A stretch of 64,000 nt of DNA from assembly GCF_037201975.1 (NCBI RefSeq), contig NZ_CP147520.1, forward strand, positions 5,332,001 through 5,396,000. The letters run 5' to 3'. The DNA comes from Streptomyces sp. TG1A-60 (GTDB taxonomy: Bacteria > Actinomycetota > Actinomycetes > Streptomycetales > Streptomycetaceae). The notes under the pieces were generated by a model that was not told where the DNA came from, searched no databases, and was given only the letters and a program-made list of their open reading frames with translations. Position numbers and translations under genes: made by a program. Positions 18,075 to 25,634 of this stretch are shown here, piece after piece (position 1 is the stretch's first letter; the number at the start of each line of letters is the position of its first letter).

Positions 18075-18631
18075 AGCCAGCTCCCCAGCAGCGCGTGGAC
18101 GGCCGACCGGTACGCCATCAGGTCCGCCCCGTTGTCGATCACGGCGTCCGGGGTGACCAGGCCGATCTCCCGGGTCGAGCGGTCGGCGCGGGACGGGTCC
18201 CCCCGGTCCTCCAGCCGCCGCAGGCGCACCTCTTCGTCGCAGGTGACGCGCAGGACGCGGAAGCCCTGCCCGCGCAGGGCCGGGGCGTCCACGTGCGGGT
18301 CGCGCAGGTCGTCGTTGACGACCAGGTCGGCGTCGGTGCCCGCCAGACGGGCGGTGAAGTCCGCGGCAAGCGAGTCGGGGCGGATGCGCCGCATCGCGTC
18401 GGCGAGCGCCTCCATGAGGACCTGGTCCTGCGCGCCGTCGTGGAGCTGCGCGCCGGCCTTCCGGTACACCTGCTCCTGGAGGTCGTACAACGGCTTGGCG
18501 AGCTTGATCCGGGCGTGGGTCAGGCCCTTGTCCCGGGCGTACTCCTCCATGAGGGAGGCACAGGTGGACTTGCCCGCACCCGCCAGGCCTATGACGGATA
18601 TCCGCAGCGGGGATCGTCGGCCGGCCGTCAT
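18071..18631 (-). CDS. P-loop nucleotide kinase, deoxynucleoside-monophosphate-kinase-like
   Basis: A 186-residue P-loop kinase. Walker A is VIGLAGAGKSTCASLM (about residues 11-26), followed by ARIKLAKPLYDLQEQVYRKA, which resembles the substrate region of phage-type deoxynucleoside-monophosphate kinases and dephospho-CoA kinases. LVVNDDLRDPHVDAP and VLRVTCDEEVRLRRLEDRGD supply the Walker-B-like strand and LID Arg residues. Start ATG (18631) overlaps the stop of the upstream HprK-like gene, and its own stop overlaps the next start. Within the operon it probably phosphorylates a nucleotide or nucleoside-phosphate intermediate; the exact substrate is unclear. Confidence 0.85.
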   Translation of the reverse strand: MTAGRRSPLRISVIGLAGAGKSTCASLMEEYARDKGLTHARIKLAKPLYDLQEQVYRKAGAQLHDGAQDQVLMEALADAMRRIRPDSLAADFTARLAGTDADLVVNDDLRDPHVDAPALRGQGFRVLRVTCDEEVRLRRLEDRGDPSRADRSTREIGLVTPDAVIDNGADLMAYRSAVHALLGSWL

Positions 18632-19701
18632 CGTGCGTTCTCCTTGCCGGTGGTCCGGGCCAGGACGGCGTCCGGATCGACGTCGAGAGTGCCCCGCAGC
18701 CGCACCATGTCCACGCTGCCGAGGACCGTGCGCAGTTCGGCCAGGCCCCGGTAGAACGCCGTGTAGTCGGGGACCAGGTAGGTCTGCCAGGTGAAGAACG
18801 TGGTGTCGACCTGGCGGTCCACGATCTTGTTCAGGTGCGCCCAGCGCTCGTTGCCGTCCGTCAGGTGCCGCACGGTCAGCGGCTCCCCGGGTACGACCTC
18901 GGGCAGCAGCAGCGCGGCCAGCCGCTTGGGCTCTGCCGTGAACTCCGCGCCGAGCCACGACTCGAAGACCTCGGGGTCCATCAGGATTTTGTGGCCGGGC
19001 TCGTACGTGTCGATCAGGGCGTCCACACCGTCGCGGACCATCTTCTCCAGACGCGCGTCGGCCCGGATCGTGCCCACCCCCACGTACGGGTAGTCGCGCC
19101 AGGGGTGGACGAGGATCTCGCCGTCCTCGATCGTGCAGAACAGCTTGTCCCCGGTGAAGTACTTCCAGCCCGGCCGGCGCAGCGCCGACAGCAGGGTGGT
19201 GGTCTTGCCCGCGCCCTTGGGACCGGCGATGATCACGGCCTCGCCGTCCCGGTGCAGGCCGGAGGCGTGCAGCACCACCGTGCCGAGGTCCTCCTCGTGC
19301 CGGATGACGAGATCGCGCACGAAGTCGAGGATCTGCACCGTGGACCGCTCGGTGATCCGGACCAGGAAGGTGCTGTCCTTCGCCGCGTCGGCCGGGGCGT
19401 CGAGCAGCGTGTCCCGGTTGACGTACCGCCGGCGGCCGTCGGTGTCGACGAGGTGCGCGTCGAAGTTGAACTCGGCGGCGTTGCTGCGCCGGATGACCGA
19501 CTGCGGCAGCTCCCACACCTCGGGCGCGACGTCCGTGTCCGGGTCGTAGGAGTGTACGACGACCGAGAAGGTGACCTCGCCGGCCGGGGCCGGGGCCATC
19601 AGGTGCCGGAAGAAACGGCGGACGGGTTCGAACACGCCCTCCGCGTCATCGGCCACGTCGAACCGCACGGTGGTGTGCAGGAAGTTCAGGTAGACAGTCA
19701 T
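18628..19701 (-). CDS. HprK-like P-loop protein
   Basis: A 357-residue protein with a central Walker A, VIIAGPKGAGKTTTLLSA (about 157-174), in the arrangement HASGLHRDGEAVIIAG before it and TGDKLFCTIEDGEILVHPWR after it. This matches HPr kinase/phosphorylase-like proteins of natural-product and RiPP clusters rather than true HprK, because the organism-wide HPr context and the capping motif are not evident. The N-terminal 130 residues (MTVYLNFLHTTVRFDVADDA) form a separate domain also seen in those relatives. It probably phosphorylates a small molecule or protein in the pathway. Its ATG is 17 bases after the SRPBCC stop. Confidence 0.8.
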   Translation of the reverse strand: MTVYLNFLHTTVRFDVADDAEGVFEPVRRFFRHLMAPAPAGEVTFSVVVHSYDPDTDVAPEVWELPQSVIRRSNAAEFNFDAHLVDTDGRRRYVNRDTLLDAPADAAKDSTFLVRITERSTVQILDFVRDLVIRHEEDLGTVVLHASGLHRDGEAVIIAGPKGAGKTTTLLSALRRPGWKYFTGDKLFCTIEDGEILVHPWRDYPYVGVGTIRADARLEKMVRDGVDALIDTYEPGHKILMDPEVFESWLGAEFTAEPKRLAALLLPEVVPGEPLTVRHLTDGNERWAHLNKIVDRQVDTTFFTWQTYLVPDYTAFYRGLAELRTVLGSVDMVRLRGTLDVDPDAVLARTTGKENAR

Positions 19702-19718
19702 GCTCAGGCGCTCTCCAT

Positions 19719-20159
19719 CTACGCGGCGCAGGCCGTGAGGGCCCGCAGCAGCTCGTCGGCGTGGGCTTGGAAGGACTGGGACCAGATGGGGTCGAGCAAC
19801 GGCGCGAGGCCGTCCACGCCCAGTTCGTAGGCGAGGACGAACGAGACCCGGGTACCGGCGCCGGCCGTGGTCAGGGACCACTCGCCCGACAGCCTTTCCA
19901 GGTCACCCGCCGTCTGCTCGAAGCACAGCCGCAGCCCCGGCCCGGCTGCCTCCCGCTGCCTCCAGGTCACCTCGCTGCCGTTGAGCAGAACGGTCCACTC
20001 GTGGATGCGGAAAGTCCTGTCCGGGTCGGACACCGGTCGGACGGCCACCACGTGCCGGGCCCGGGACGCGACGAGCGCACTGTCCTTGACCCGCGCCCAC
20101 ACCTCCTCCGGGGTACGCCCCTCAATCAGCGTGTCTGCCTGAATCTCAGGCACGGGCAC
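19719..20159 (-). CDS. SRPBCC (START-like) domain protein
   Basis: A 146-residue single-domain protein of the SRPBCC/polyketide-cyclase superfamily. It starts at GTG 20159 (VPVEIQ-like N-terminus) and has ADTLIEGRTPEEVWARVKDS, RTFRIHEWTVLLNGSEVTWR, LERLSGEWSLTTAGAGTRVS and the amphipathic C-terminal helix ending DELLRALTACAA. These proteins have a hydrophobic ligand cavity and act as cyclases, aromatases or carriers. In this operon it could bind a lipophilic or aromatic moiety. No catalytic residues can be assigned. Confidence 0.83.
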   Translation of the reverse strand: MPVPEIQADTLIEGRTPEEVWARVKDSALVASRARHVVAVRPVSDPDRTFRIHEWTVLLNGSEVTWRQREAAGPGLRLCFEQTAGDLERLSGEWSLTTAGAGTRVSFVLAYELGVDGLAPLLDPIWSQSFQAHADELLRALTACAA

Positions 20160-20183
20160 CTCACTTCCGTGTCGCGGACGCTT

Positions 20184-20798
20184 TCAGGCGGCCTTCATGA
20201 GCGGGGCCAGGAACCCGATGTCGAGTCCGGCCGTCCGGGCGAGCTCCGCCCAGATCCGCAGGGTCCGCAGCATGTCCCGCTGCCCCTCGGCGACCAGCCG
20301 GTCGGGCAGCTCACCGGGGAAGCCGTCCAGCAGCCGCTCCCACAGCACGTAGATCTCCTCCACCGCGCAGCCGCCGCCACCGAACTCCTCGTGCAGGCCG
20401 AAGACGCCGGCCAGCTCGGGGCCGGTCGCGTCGACCACCTCGCGCATCCCGTACTCGAGCGCGAGCGCCAGGCAGTGCGCGTCGTCCACCGCGACCCGCC
20501 CCGCCAGACGCTGGTCGATGTCGAGCAGCTGCTCCAGGAAGCGCAGCTTCGCCGCCTGCTGCATCTGCGGCTGCTCGGTGCCCCCTTCGAGGTCCTCGAC
20601 GTACGCCCGCCCTTCCGCCAGCATCAGCCAGGCGGCCTGCACCCAGACCTCGACGGCCTGCGGGCCCGCCATGACATGCCCGGCCCGTACCGAAGGAAAG
20701 GCTGTGAGCTCCCGGGCGCCGCGCGATGTACGCGGCGCCCGGCCGTGGTCCTCGGTCATGTCCGACCAGCCCCTGTCTGTCGTGGTGTGTGCTGTCAT
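20184..20798 (-). CDS. Operon protein of unknown function
   Basis: A 204-residue, mainly alpha-helical cytoplasmic protein that I do not recognise. The start ATG at 20798 overlaps the stop of the upstream gene (ATGA), which supports coupling. The first 35 residues are polar and probably disordered. Helical segments follow (AVEVWVQAAWLMLAEGRAYV, QQAAKLRFLEQLLDIDQRLA, VDDAHCLALALEYGMREVV, DMLRTLRIWAELARTAGLD). A short GGGG loop (EEFGGGGCAVEEIY) is the only striking feature. No signal peptide or membrane helix is evident. Being inside the operon, it presumably supports the pathway, perhaps as a partner of the fusion upstream. Confidence 0.8.
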   Translation of the reverse strand: MTAHTTTDRGWSDMTEDHGRAPRTSRGARELTAFPSVRAGHVMAGPQAVEVWVQAAWLMLAEGRAYVEDLEGGTEQPQMQQAAKLRFLEQLLDIDQRLAGRVAVDDAHCLALALEYGMREVVDATGPELAGVFGLHEEFGGGGCAVEEIYVLWERLLDGFPGELPDRLVAEGQRDMLRTLRIWAELARTAGLDIGFLAPLMKAA

Positions 20799-23602
20799 CG
20801 CCCGGCATCCCGGCCCTGGTAGCCGATCCGCAGCCGGGCCACGCCCGCCCGCAGCGCACGCAGCAGGGAGGCGGCGGCCGGCGCGTCGAGCGCGGACAGC
20901 TCGTCCAGGCCGACCGGGCCACGGGTGAACGGCAGATCCGATTCGGTGCCGACCCCGGGCAGCACGACACCGCTGTCCGCCCCCAGCACAGCCGCCGCAC
21001 CGGGCAGGAAGGCGCGCACCCGGCCGGTGATCTCGACTTCCACCGTGACGGCCCGGGCGGTGCCGGTGGCCCGTACCGCCTCCAGGGCCAGCTCCGCGTA
21101 CGGTGCCGCCACCGGCTCACCGGCCAGGGCCGGGCCGAGCAAGGTGTGCACGTCCTTGCGGAGCCTTTCCAGGCCGACGGCCACCGTCCGGAGGCTCTCG
21201 TCGTGCCATCCGCCCTCAGTCATCAGCCGCGTCCAGCGCAGTACGTACCACTTGCGGGTGGTGTACACGTCGCCGTGGTGCGAGAGCAGGCCGTCCATCA
21301 GGTGCAGCAGCACGTTGTACGCGTAGCCCACACGCCCCCGTGTCTCGCCCGCGGTCTCGGCCAGCGTGGTGTGCACGACCTGCTCGATGGCGGTGTGCAG
21401 GGCGGCCCGGCTCCAGACCCGGCTGAGGGAGGGCAGCCACCCCAGGTACGGCGCGGAGCCGTCCATCGTGATGCCGTTGACGATGCGCTCGGTCTGCTTG
21501 CGGCGTGGTTCGCGCTGCTTGTCCCACGCGCGGAAGCCCGCCACGGTCCGCTCCGCCGGGAGGTCGGCGAGCCGGTCCAGTTCGTCGAGATTCGAGGCGA
21601 GTTCGGCCTCGCTGAAGGACACGACCTCCAGGTGGTGACCGTTCTCGAAGATCTTGGTGGATATCCGGGGGCCGTCGATCGCGGCCTCCTGGATCCGGAT
21701 GAAGTCCAGGTCGCTGGTCGGGTTGGCCAGTCCGTGCACGGGGGAACTGGTCAGCAGCAGCAGACCCGCGCCGACGCGTTCGCGCATCAGCTCCGACAGC
21801 CACACGGGGTCCAGGTCCCGGCTCCCCAGGAAGGCCGTCACCTGCGCGTGGCGGCGAGCTGTCAGCTTGTCGGGGGAAAGGCCATGGGGAAAGCCGGACG
21901 GCATATCCATCATCTTTTCGTCGGTCGGTTCGAGAGGGCCGTTGCGGTACAGGGCCGCGGGGCCCGGGCCCAGGCCCAGCTGGCCGAGAACCAGGGCGGC
22001 CGGCAGGGTGTTGTCGACAGAACCCGCCGCGGTGCCGGATCCGATACCGGGGCCGACCGCCGCGTGGACCGCGTGGAGCCTGCTGTCCCCGGTGTTGACC
22101 ACATGGGCCCCGGTCTTGGCGACCCGCCGCACCGTCGGGCCCTCCCCGAGCAGCTGGGCGCTCGGCTGGTAGTCGTCGGCCAGGGCGACATAAGCCACCC
22201 CCGCGTCCGCCTGCGCACCGGCGAGTGGCTCCCCGTCGCGGTCGAGGAAGCCGGCCACCACGGGGCGGCCCGTCTCGGGGTCGGTGATCGAGGACAGGAC
22301 GGCCCGCGCGCGCGACATGACCTGGCGGACCCGCACGGGATCGTCGGCCGCGCCCTCGGCGACCCACAGGGAGCCGTTGTTCGCCGGGTGGTAGAAGACC
22401 TGGGAACCGGCCGGGTCCAGGGCCCCGTCGGCATCGCGCGCCGCCAGGCCCGCGCGCACCAACTGGTCGTTCAGATACACCAGATGGGTGCTGCCGACCA
22501 TGCCGTGGTCGGCGCCGAGCACCACGGTGTCCTCCGCGCCGGCCCGGTCCAGGACCCGCCCGAGAATCGCGTCCGACCAGGTGTAGCAGCGCCGGATGTA
22601 CGACCACACCCGCGCGGACATGTCCGGGCGGTAGGCCGCGCTCCGCTCGTCGCACCAGCCCAGGAACTCATGGCCCACGTCGTCGGTCATCGGCAGGTAG
22701 ACGACCACCAGATCGGCGTCGTGCGTCTCCAGGACCGCGTCGGTCGCGGCGCCGAAGGACCGGGCCACGCACTCCACGGAGGAGAGGAAGACCTCCTCGG
22801 CCGAGCCGTCCCCGCCTTCGGCCAGCCGGGGACCGAACGCCGCCCGGCGGTAGAGCGGACCCACCCCTTCGCCCGCGAAAGGCGGGCACTGCGCCAAGCG
22901 GTGCAGCATCTTCGGGTTACGCCCTGCGGTACGCGCCCGCCAGACCCCCGTGTGCACCAGCATCAGCCGCTCGGCCACCCGGACACAACGCATCCACGTG
23001 CCGTGGTACCGGTCCAGGCCGAAGGGCTGCCACCCGCCGTCCGGAGAGAGCAGCAGGTGCTCGCCGGCATCGACCCGCACCCGCTCCGATCCGTCCGGGC
23101 TCCGCTCGACGGCGGCATCCACGCGGTACGCGCCGATGTCCCAGTGCTGTAATCCGGCACCCGGTTCCAGCATGTGCAGTGCGTGCCGGGTCCGCCGGCC
23201 GCTGTACGCCTCCACCGCGCCGTCGACGTGCGGTCCGACGCGGCCGTCGGCTCCGAAGACCCAGGGAACGTGGACCAGCGCGCTGGTCAGGTCGTTCTCG
23301 GACATCGCCTCCCACACCGGCGGAGTGGCCGGGAATCCCGGCGCGAAGCCGCTGACCTGGCTGGCGACCCCCTGCCCCGCACCCGGCACGGTGAATCCGG
23401 TGACCTGGTGTTCGGCCGGCCAGGTTCCGGTGAACAAGGTCGCGAGGGAGGGCGGCGTCTGGCAGTTGGGGCGCGCGGGGCGTGCCGCGCCGAAGACACC
23501 GCGCTCCCGGATGCGTGTGACGGCGGGCAGCGCGCCCTCACGTTCCAGTCGGTCCACGACCCAGTGCGCCCCGGCGTCCCAGACCACCCAGTACACGGTC
23601 AC
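20795..23602 (-). CDS. Alkaline-phosphatase-superfamily phosphodiesterase fused to a nucleotidyltransferase-like domain
   Basis: A 935-residue two-part protein. The N-terminal 550 residues belong to the alkaline phosphatase superfamily (nucleotide pyrophosphatase/phosphodiesterase type): WVVWDAGAHW with a metal Asp near residue 9, nucleophile region NCQTPPSLATLFTG (T49), MTDDVGHEF (D307/D308/H311) and GADHGMVG (D365/H366). From about 600 a second module carries SSPVHGLANPTSDLDFIRI (D631, D633), the G...SDxD signature of polymerase-beta-type nucleotidyltransferases, then a helical C-terminus. It starts at GTG 23602, overlapping the HAD gene stop. Codon 151 is a TTA, so translation should depend on the bldA tRNA. 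I know of no described protein with this domain pair; the substrate is unknown. Confidence 0.85.
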   Translation of the reverse strand: MTVYWVVWDAGAHWVVDRLEREGALPAVTRIRERGVFGAARPARPNCQTPPSLATLFTGTWPAEHQVTGFTVPGAGQGVASQVSGFAPGFPATPPVWEAMSENDLTSALVHVPWVFGADGRVGPHVDGAVEAYSGRRTRHALHMLEPGAGLQHWDIGAYRVDAAVERSPDGSERVRVDAGEHLLLSPDGGWQPFGLDRYHGTWMRCVRVAERLMLVHTGVWRARTAGRNPKMLHRLAQCPPFAGEGVGPLYRRAAFGPRLAEGGDGSAEEVFLSSVECVARSFGAATDAVLETHDADLVVVYLPMTDDVGHEFLGWCDERSAAYRPDMSARVWSYIRRCYTWSDAILGRVLDRAGAEDTVVLGADHGMVGSTHLVYLNDQLVRAGLAARDADGALDPAGSQVFYHPANNGSLWVAEGAADDPVRVRQVMSRARAVLSSITDPETGRPVVAGFLDRDGEPLAGAQADAGVAYVALADDYQPSAQLLGEGPTVRRVAKTGAHVVNTGDSRLHAVHAAVGPGIGSGTAAGSVDNTLPAALVLGQLGLGPGPAALYRNGPLEPTDEKMMDMPSGFPHGLSPDKLTARRHAQVTAFLGSRDLDPVWLSELMRERVGAGLLLLTSSPVHGLANPTSDLDFIRIQEAAIDGPRISTKIFENGHHLEVVSFSEAELASNLDELDRLADLPAERTVAGFRAWDKQREPRRKQTERIVNGITMDGSAPYLGWLPSLSRVWSRAALHTAIEQVVHTTLAETAGETRGRVGYAYNVLLHLMDGLLSHHGDVYTTRKWYVLRWTRLMTEGGWHDESLRTVAVGLERLRKDVHTLLGPALAGEPVAAPYAELALEAVRATGTARAVTVEVEITGRVRAFLPGAAAVLGADSGVVLPGVGTESDLPFTRGPVGLDELSALDAPAAASLLRALRAGVARLRIGYQGRDAGR

Positions 23603-24381
23603 GCGACGCCCCACTCCCGGACGAGCCGCGGCAGTCCCGCCACGGAGTCCAGCTCGTGGGTGGCCTGCCCGGTCAGACCTTCCGCCCGCTGGTCCTCGTA
23701 CTTGCCCGTCCGCACCTGGACGGTCGGGCACCCGGCGGCGCGGCCGCCCGTGATGTCCGTCGTGGCGTCGTCACCGACGACCACGCACGCGGCGGCCGGC
23801 ACACCGAGGGACGCGGCCGCGAGTTCGAAGAAGTCGGTGGCCGGCTTCCCCAGCACCCTCGCCTCCGTTCCGGAGGCGTACGTGACCGCCGCGACCACCG
23901 CGCCGGTGTCCAGGTGGTCCCCGTCGGGCCGCTTGAAGTAGCGGCCCGTCTGCAGGGCGAGCAGCTGTGCCCCGTCCCGTACGGCCCTGAACGCCCCGTC
24001 GAGCGAGGCGTAGTCCAGGGTGTCCCGGCAGTCGCCGATCAGCACATGGCTGTACGGGGGTTCGCCGGTCAGGGTCGGCAGCACCTCGCGCAGTTCACGC
24101 GAGACCAGCGGGTAGGTGCGGGCGCCCGCGGCGGTCAGCAGCCGTGCGGCCGCCACCACCGGTGTGAACAGTTCCTCCGCCGCCACCGTGAGCCCGTACC
24201 CGGCCAGTTCCGCCTGGATCCGCTCGGCGGGCTTGGAGTCGGTGTTGGTCAGGAAGCGCAGTCCCACCCCAAGCTCACGCAGGGCGTCCACCGCCTCCGC
24301 CGCGCCGTCGACCACGGCGCCCCGGGCGTACAGGGTTCCCTCCAGGTCGAGCAGGACCGCTCGCACCGCAGCGTCCGTCAT
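23599..24381 (-). CDS. HAD-superfamily phosphatase (subfamily IIA, NagD-like)
   Basis: A 260-residue haloacid dehalogenase-fold hydrolase of the IIA (NagD/phosphoglycolate phosphatase-like) type. Motif I is VLLDLEGTLYARG, where the second Asp of DxD is replaced by Glu (DLE), as happens in LHPP-like members. Motif II is FLTNTDSKP, the C2 cap lies between, and motif III/IV is LGKPATDFFELAAASL and VVVGDDATTDITGGRAAGC. Start ATG at 24381 shares one base with the upstream stop (TGATG). In the operon it probably dephosphorylates a late intermediate. Confidence 0.9.
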   Translation of the reverse strand: MTDAAVRAVLLDLEGTLYARGAVVDGAAEAVDALRELGVGLRFLTNTDSKPAERIQAELAGYGLTVAAEELFTPVVAAARLLTAAGARTYPLVSRELREVLPTLTGEPPYSHVLIGDCRDTLDYASLDGAFRAVRDGAQLLALQTGRYFKRPDGDHLDTGAVVAAVTYASGTEARVLGKPATDFFELAAASLGVPAAACVVVGDDATTDITGGRAAGCPTVQVRTGKYEDQRAEGLTGQATHELDSVAGLPRLVREWGVA

Positions 24382-25634
24382 CAGCCGACCTCTCGCGCCA
24401 GCTCGGGGCGGGCCGCGACGGCGTCCTTGAGGAAGGTGCGCTTGGAGTAGAAACCGCGCTGGTCGTTGAGGCCGCGCGCCCGCAGGAACGCCTCCAGCCA
24501 GACAGCGATCTCGTCCATCTCGGCCAGCACCGCGGCCGGGTCGGGCTCGACGGTGACCCGACTGCGCAGGTACTCCAGCTCGCACTGGTTGAGCGTCACC
24601 TCGCGGGCCTCGACCAGGCTGCAGTGGTCGAAGAAGACACCGTAGACGTGCCCGGTGCGCACCGACTCGAAGTTGACGTCGTAGCGGACCCGGCGGAAGG
24701 ACGGCAGGCGGACGGCCTCGACCTTCAGCTCCTGGAGGATGTGGCGCTCGAAGCCGCCGTCGTCTGCCAGGTCGAGCCCGTACGTGTGGCTCTCCCTGCG
24801 GTCGAAGGTGTCCTCGGCATACCACTTCCGCTTGAGCAGGTGCTTGCCGTCGGTGGTGGGGATGAAGGAGGCGTAGCCGAGTTCCGCCTCGGTGGGGCCG
24901 GTGACCTCGAAGAGGTGGTTGAGGTAGTCCCAGGCCTGGAACTCGTCACGGTATTCCATGATGTAGTCCGGGAGTTCGGCGTTCAGCAGGCTCTGGTACA
25001 GCTCGACCGTCAGCGTCCAGACGTCCACCGGCGCAGTCAGCGTGTACTTGTACTCGAGTTCCTTCCCGCTGAAGCACTTGCGGTAGTAACGCTGGTGGTT
25101 GTTGAGGAAGAGGAAGCTCTCCGCGTGCAGCCGGACCGCGTCCGGCAGCCACCCCAGCGCCTCGACGCCGGCCGTGGCCACGGCCGTCGGTGTGACGCGG
25201 ATGAAGCAGGCGTCCTCGTCCAGGAAGCGGATCTGGCTGTGCACATGGGCCCGGTCACCGTCCGCGGTGACGTAGAACAGCGGCACGACCGGCCCGGCGG
25301 GCAGACCGGTGACCTCGGTCACCGCCTCGCGCAGGGCGTGGCCCACCAGCATGCCGGGGAAGAGCTCGTCGCCGCGTGCCTTCGCCGTGTGGTGACGGGT
25401 CCCGTCGACGGTACGGACCGACAGCTCCAGTGGCCCGAGACGGTCCCAGCGCAGGACGACCGTGTTGCTCGGGAAGTGCTGTTCCACCGGGGCGCCGAGT
25501 TCCACGAGGACCACGGGGTCGGTGCCCGCGAGCGGGGCCGTGCCGTTGAGGAGGTGCAGCCCGCCCAGGACCAGCCAGGACCGCCGCACGGCCGGAGCGG
25601 TCGCGCACGCGGTGGGTGTGGTGGTGTCGCTCAC
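24381..25634 (-). CDS. CYTH-like (triphosphate tunnel) protein of unknown function
   Basis: A 417-residue protein that is not in a family I can name with certainty. Residues 192-196 read ELEYK, the ExExK signature that opens CYTH/triphosphate tunnel enzymes. It is preceded by an N-terminal region of about 185 residues (LVLGGLHLLNGTAPLAGTDP onward) and followed by basic strands such as KHLLKRKWYAEDTFDRRE, RLPSFRRVRYDVNFES and CELEYLRSRVTVEPDP, spaced as in the tunnel barrel. CYTH enzymes hydrolyse or bind triphosphates. GTG 25634 overlaps the upstream stop (GTGA), and its own stop overlaps the HAD start. The CYTH call is an inference from motif spacing. Confidence 0.75.
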   Translation of the reverse strand: MSDTTTPTACATAPAVRRSWLVLGGLHLLNGTAPLAGTDPVVLVELGAPVEQHFPSNTVVLRWDRLGPLELSVRTVDGTRHHTAKARGDELFPGMLVGHALREAVTEVTGLPAGPVVPLFYVTADGDRAHVHSQIRFLDEDACFIRVTPTAVATAGVEALGWLPDAVRLHAESFLFLNNHQRYYRKCFSGKELEYKYTLTAPVDVWTLTVELYQSLLNAELPDYIMEYRDEFQAWDYLNHLFEVTGPTEAELGYASFIPTTDGKHLLKRKWYAEDTFDRRESHTYGLDLADDGGFERHILQELKVEAVRLPSFRRVRYDVNFESVRTGHVYGVFFDHCSLVEAREVTLNQCELEYLRSRVTVEPDPAAVLAEMDEIAVWLEAFLRARGLNDQRGFYSKRTFLKDAVAARPELAREVG

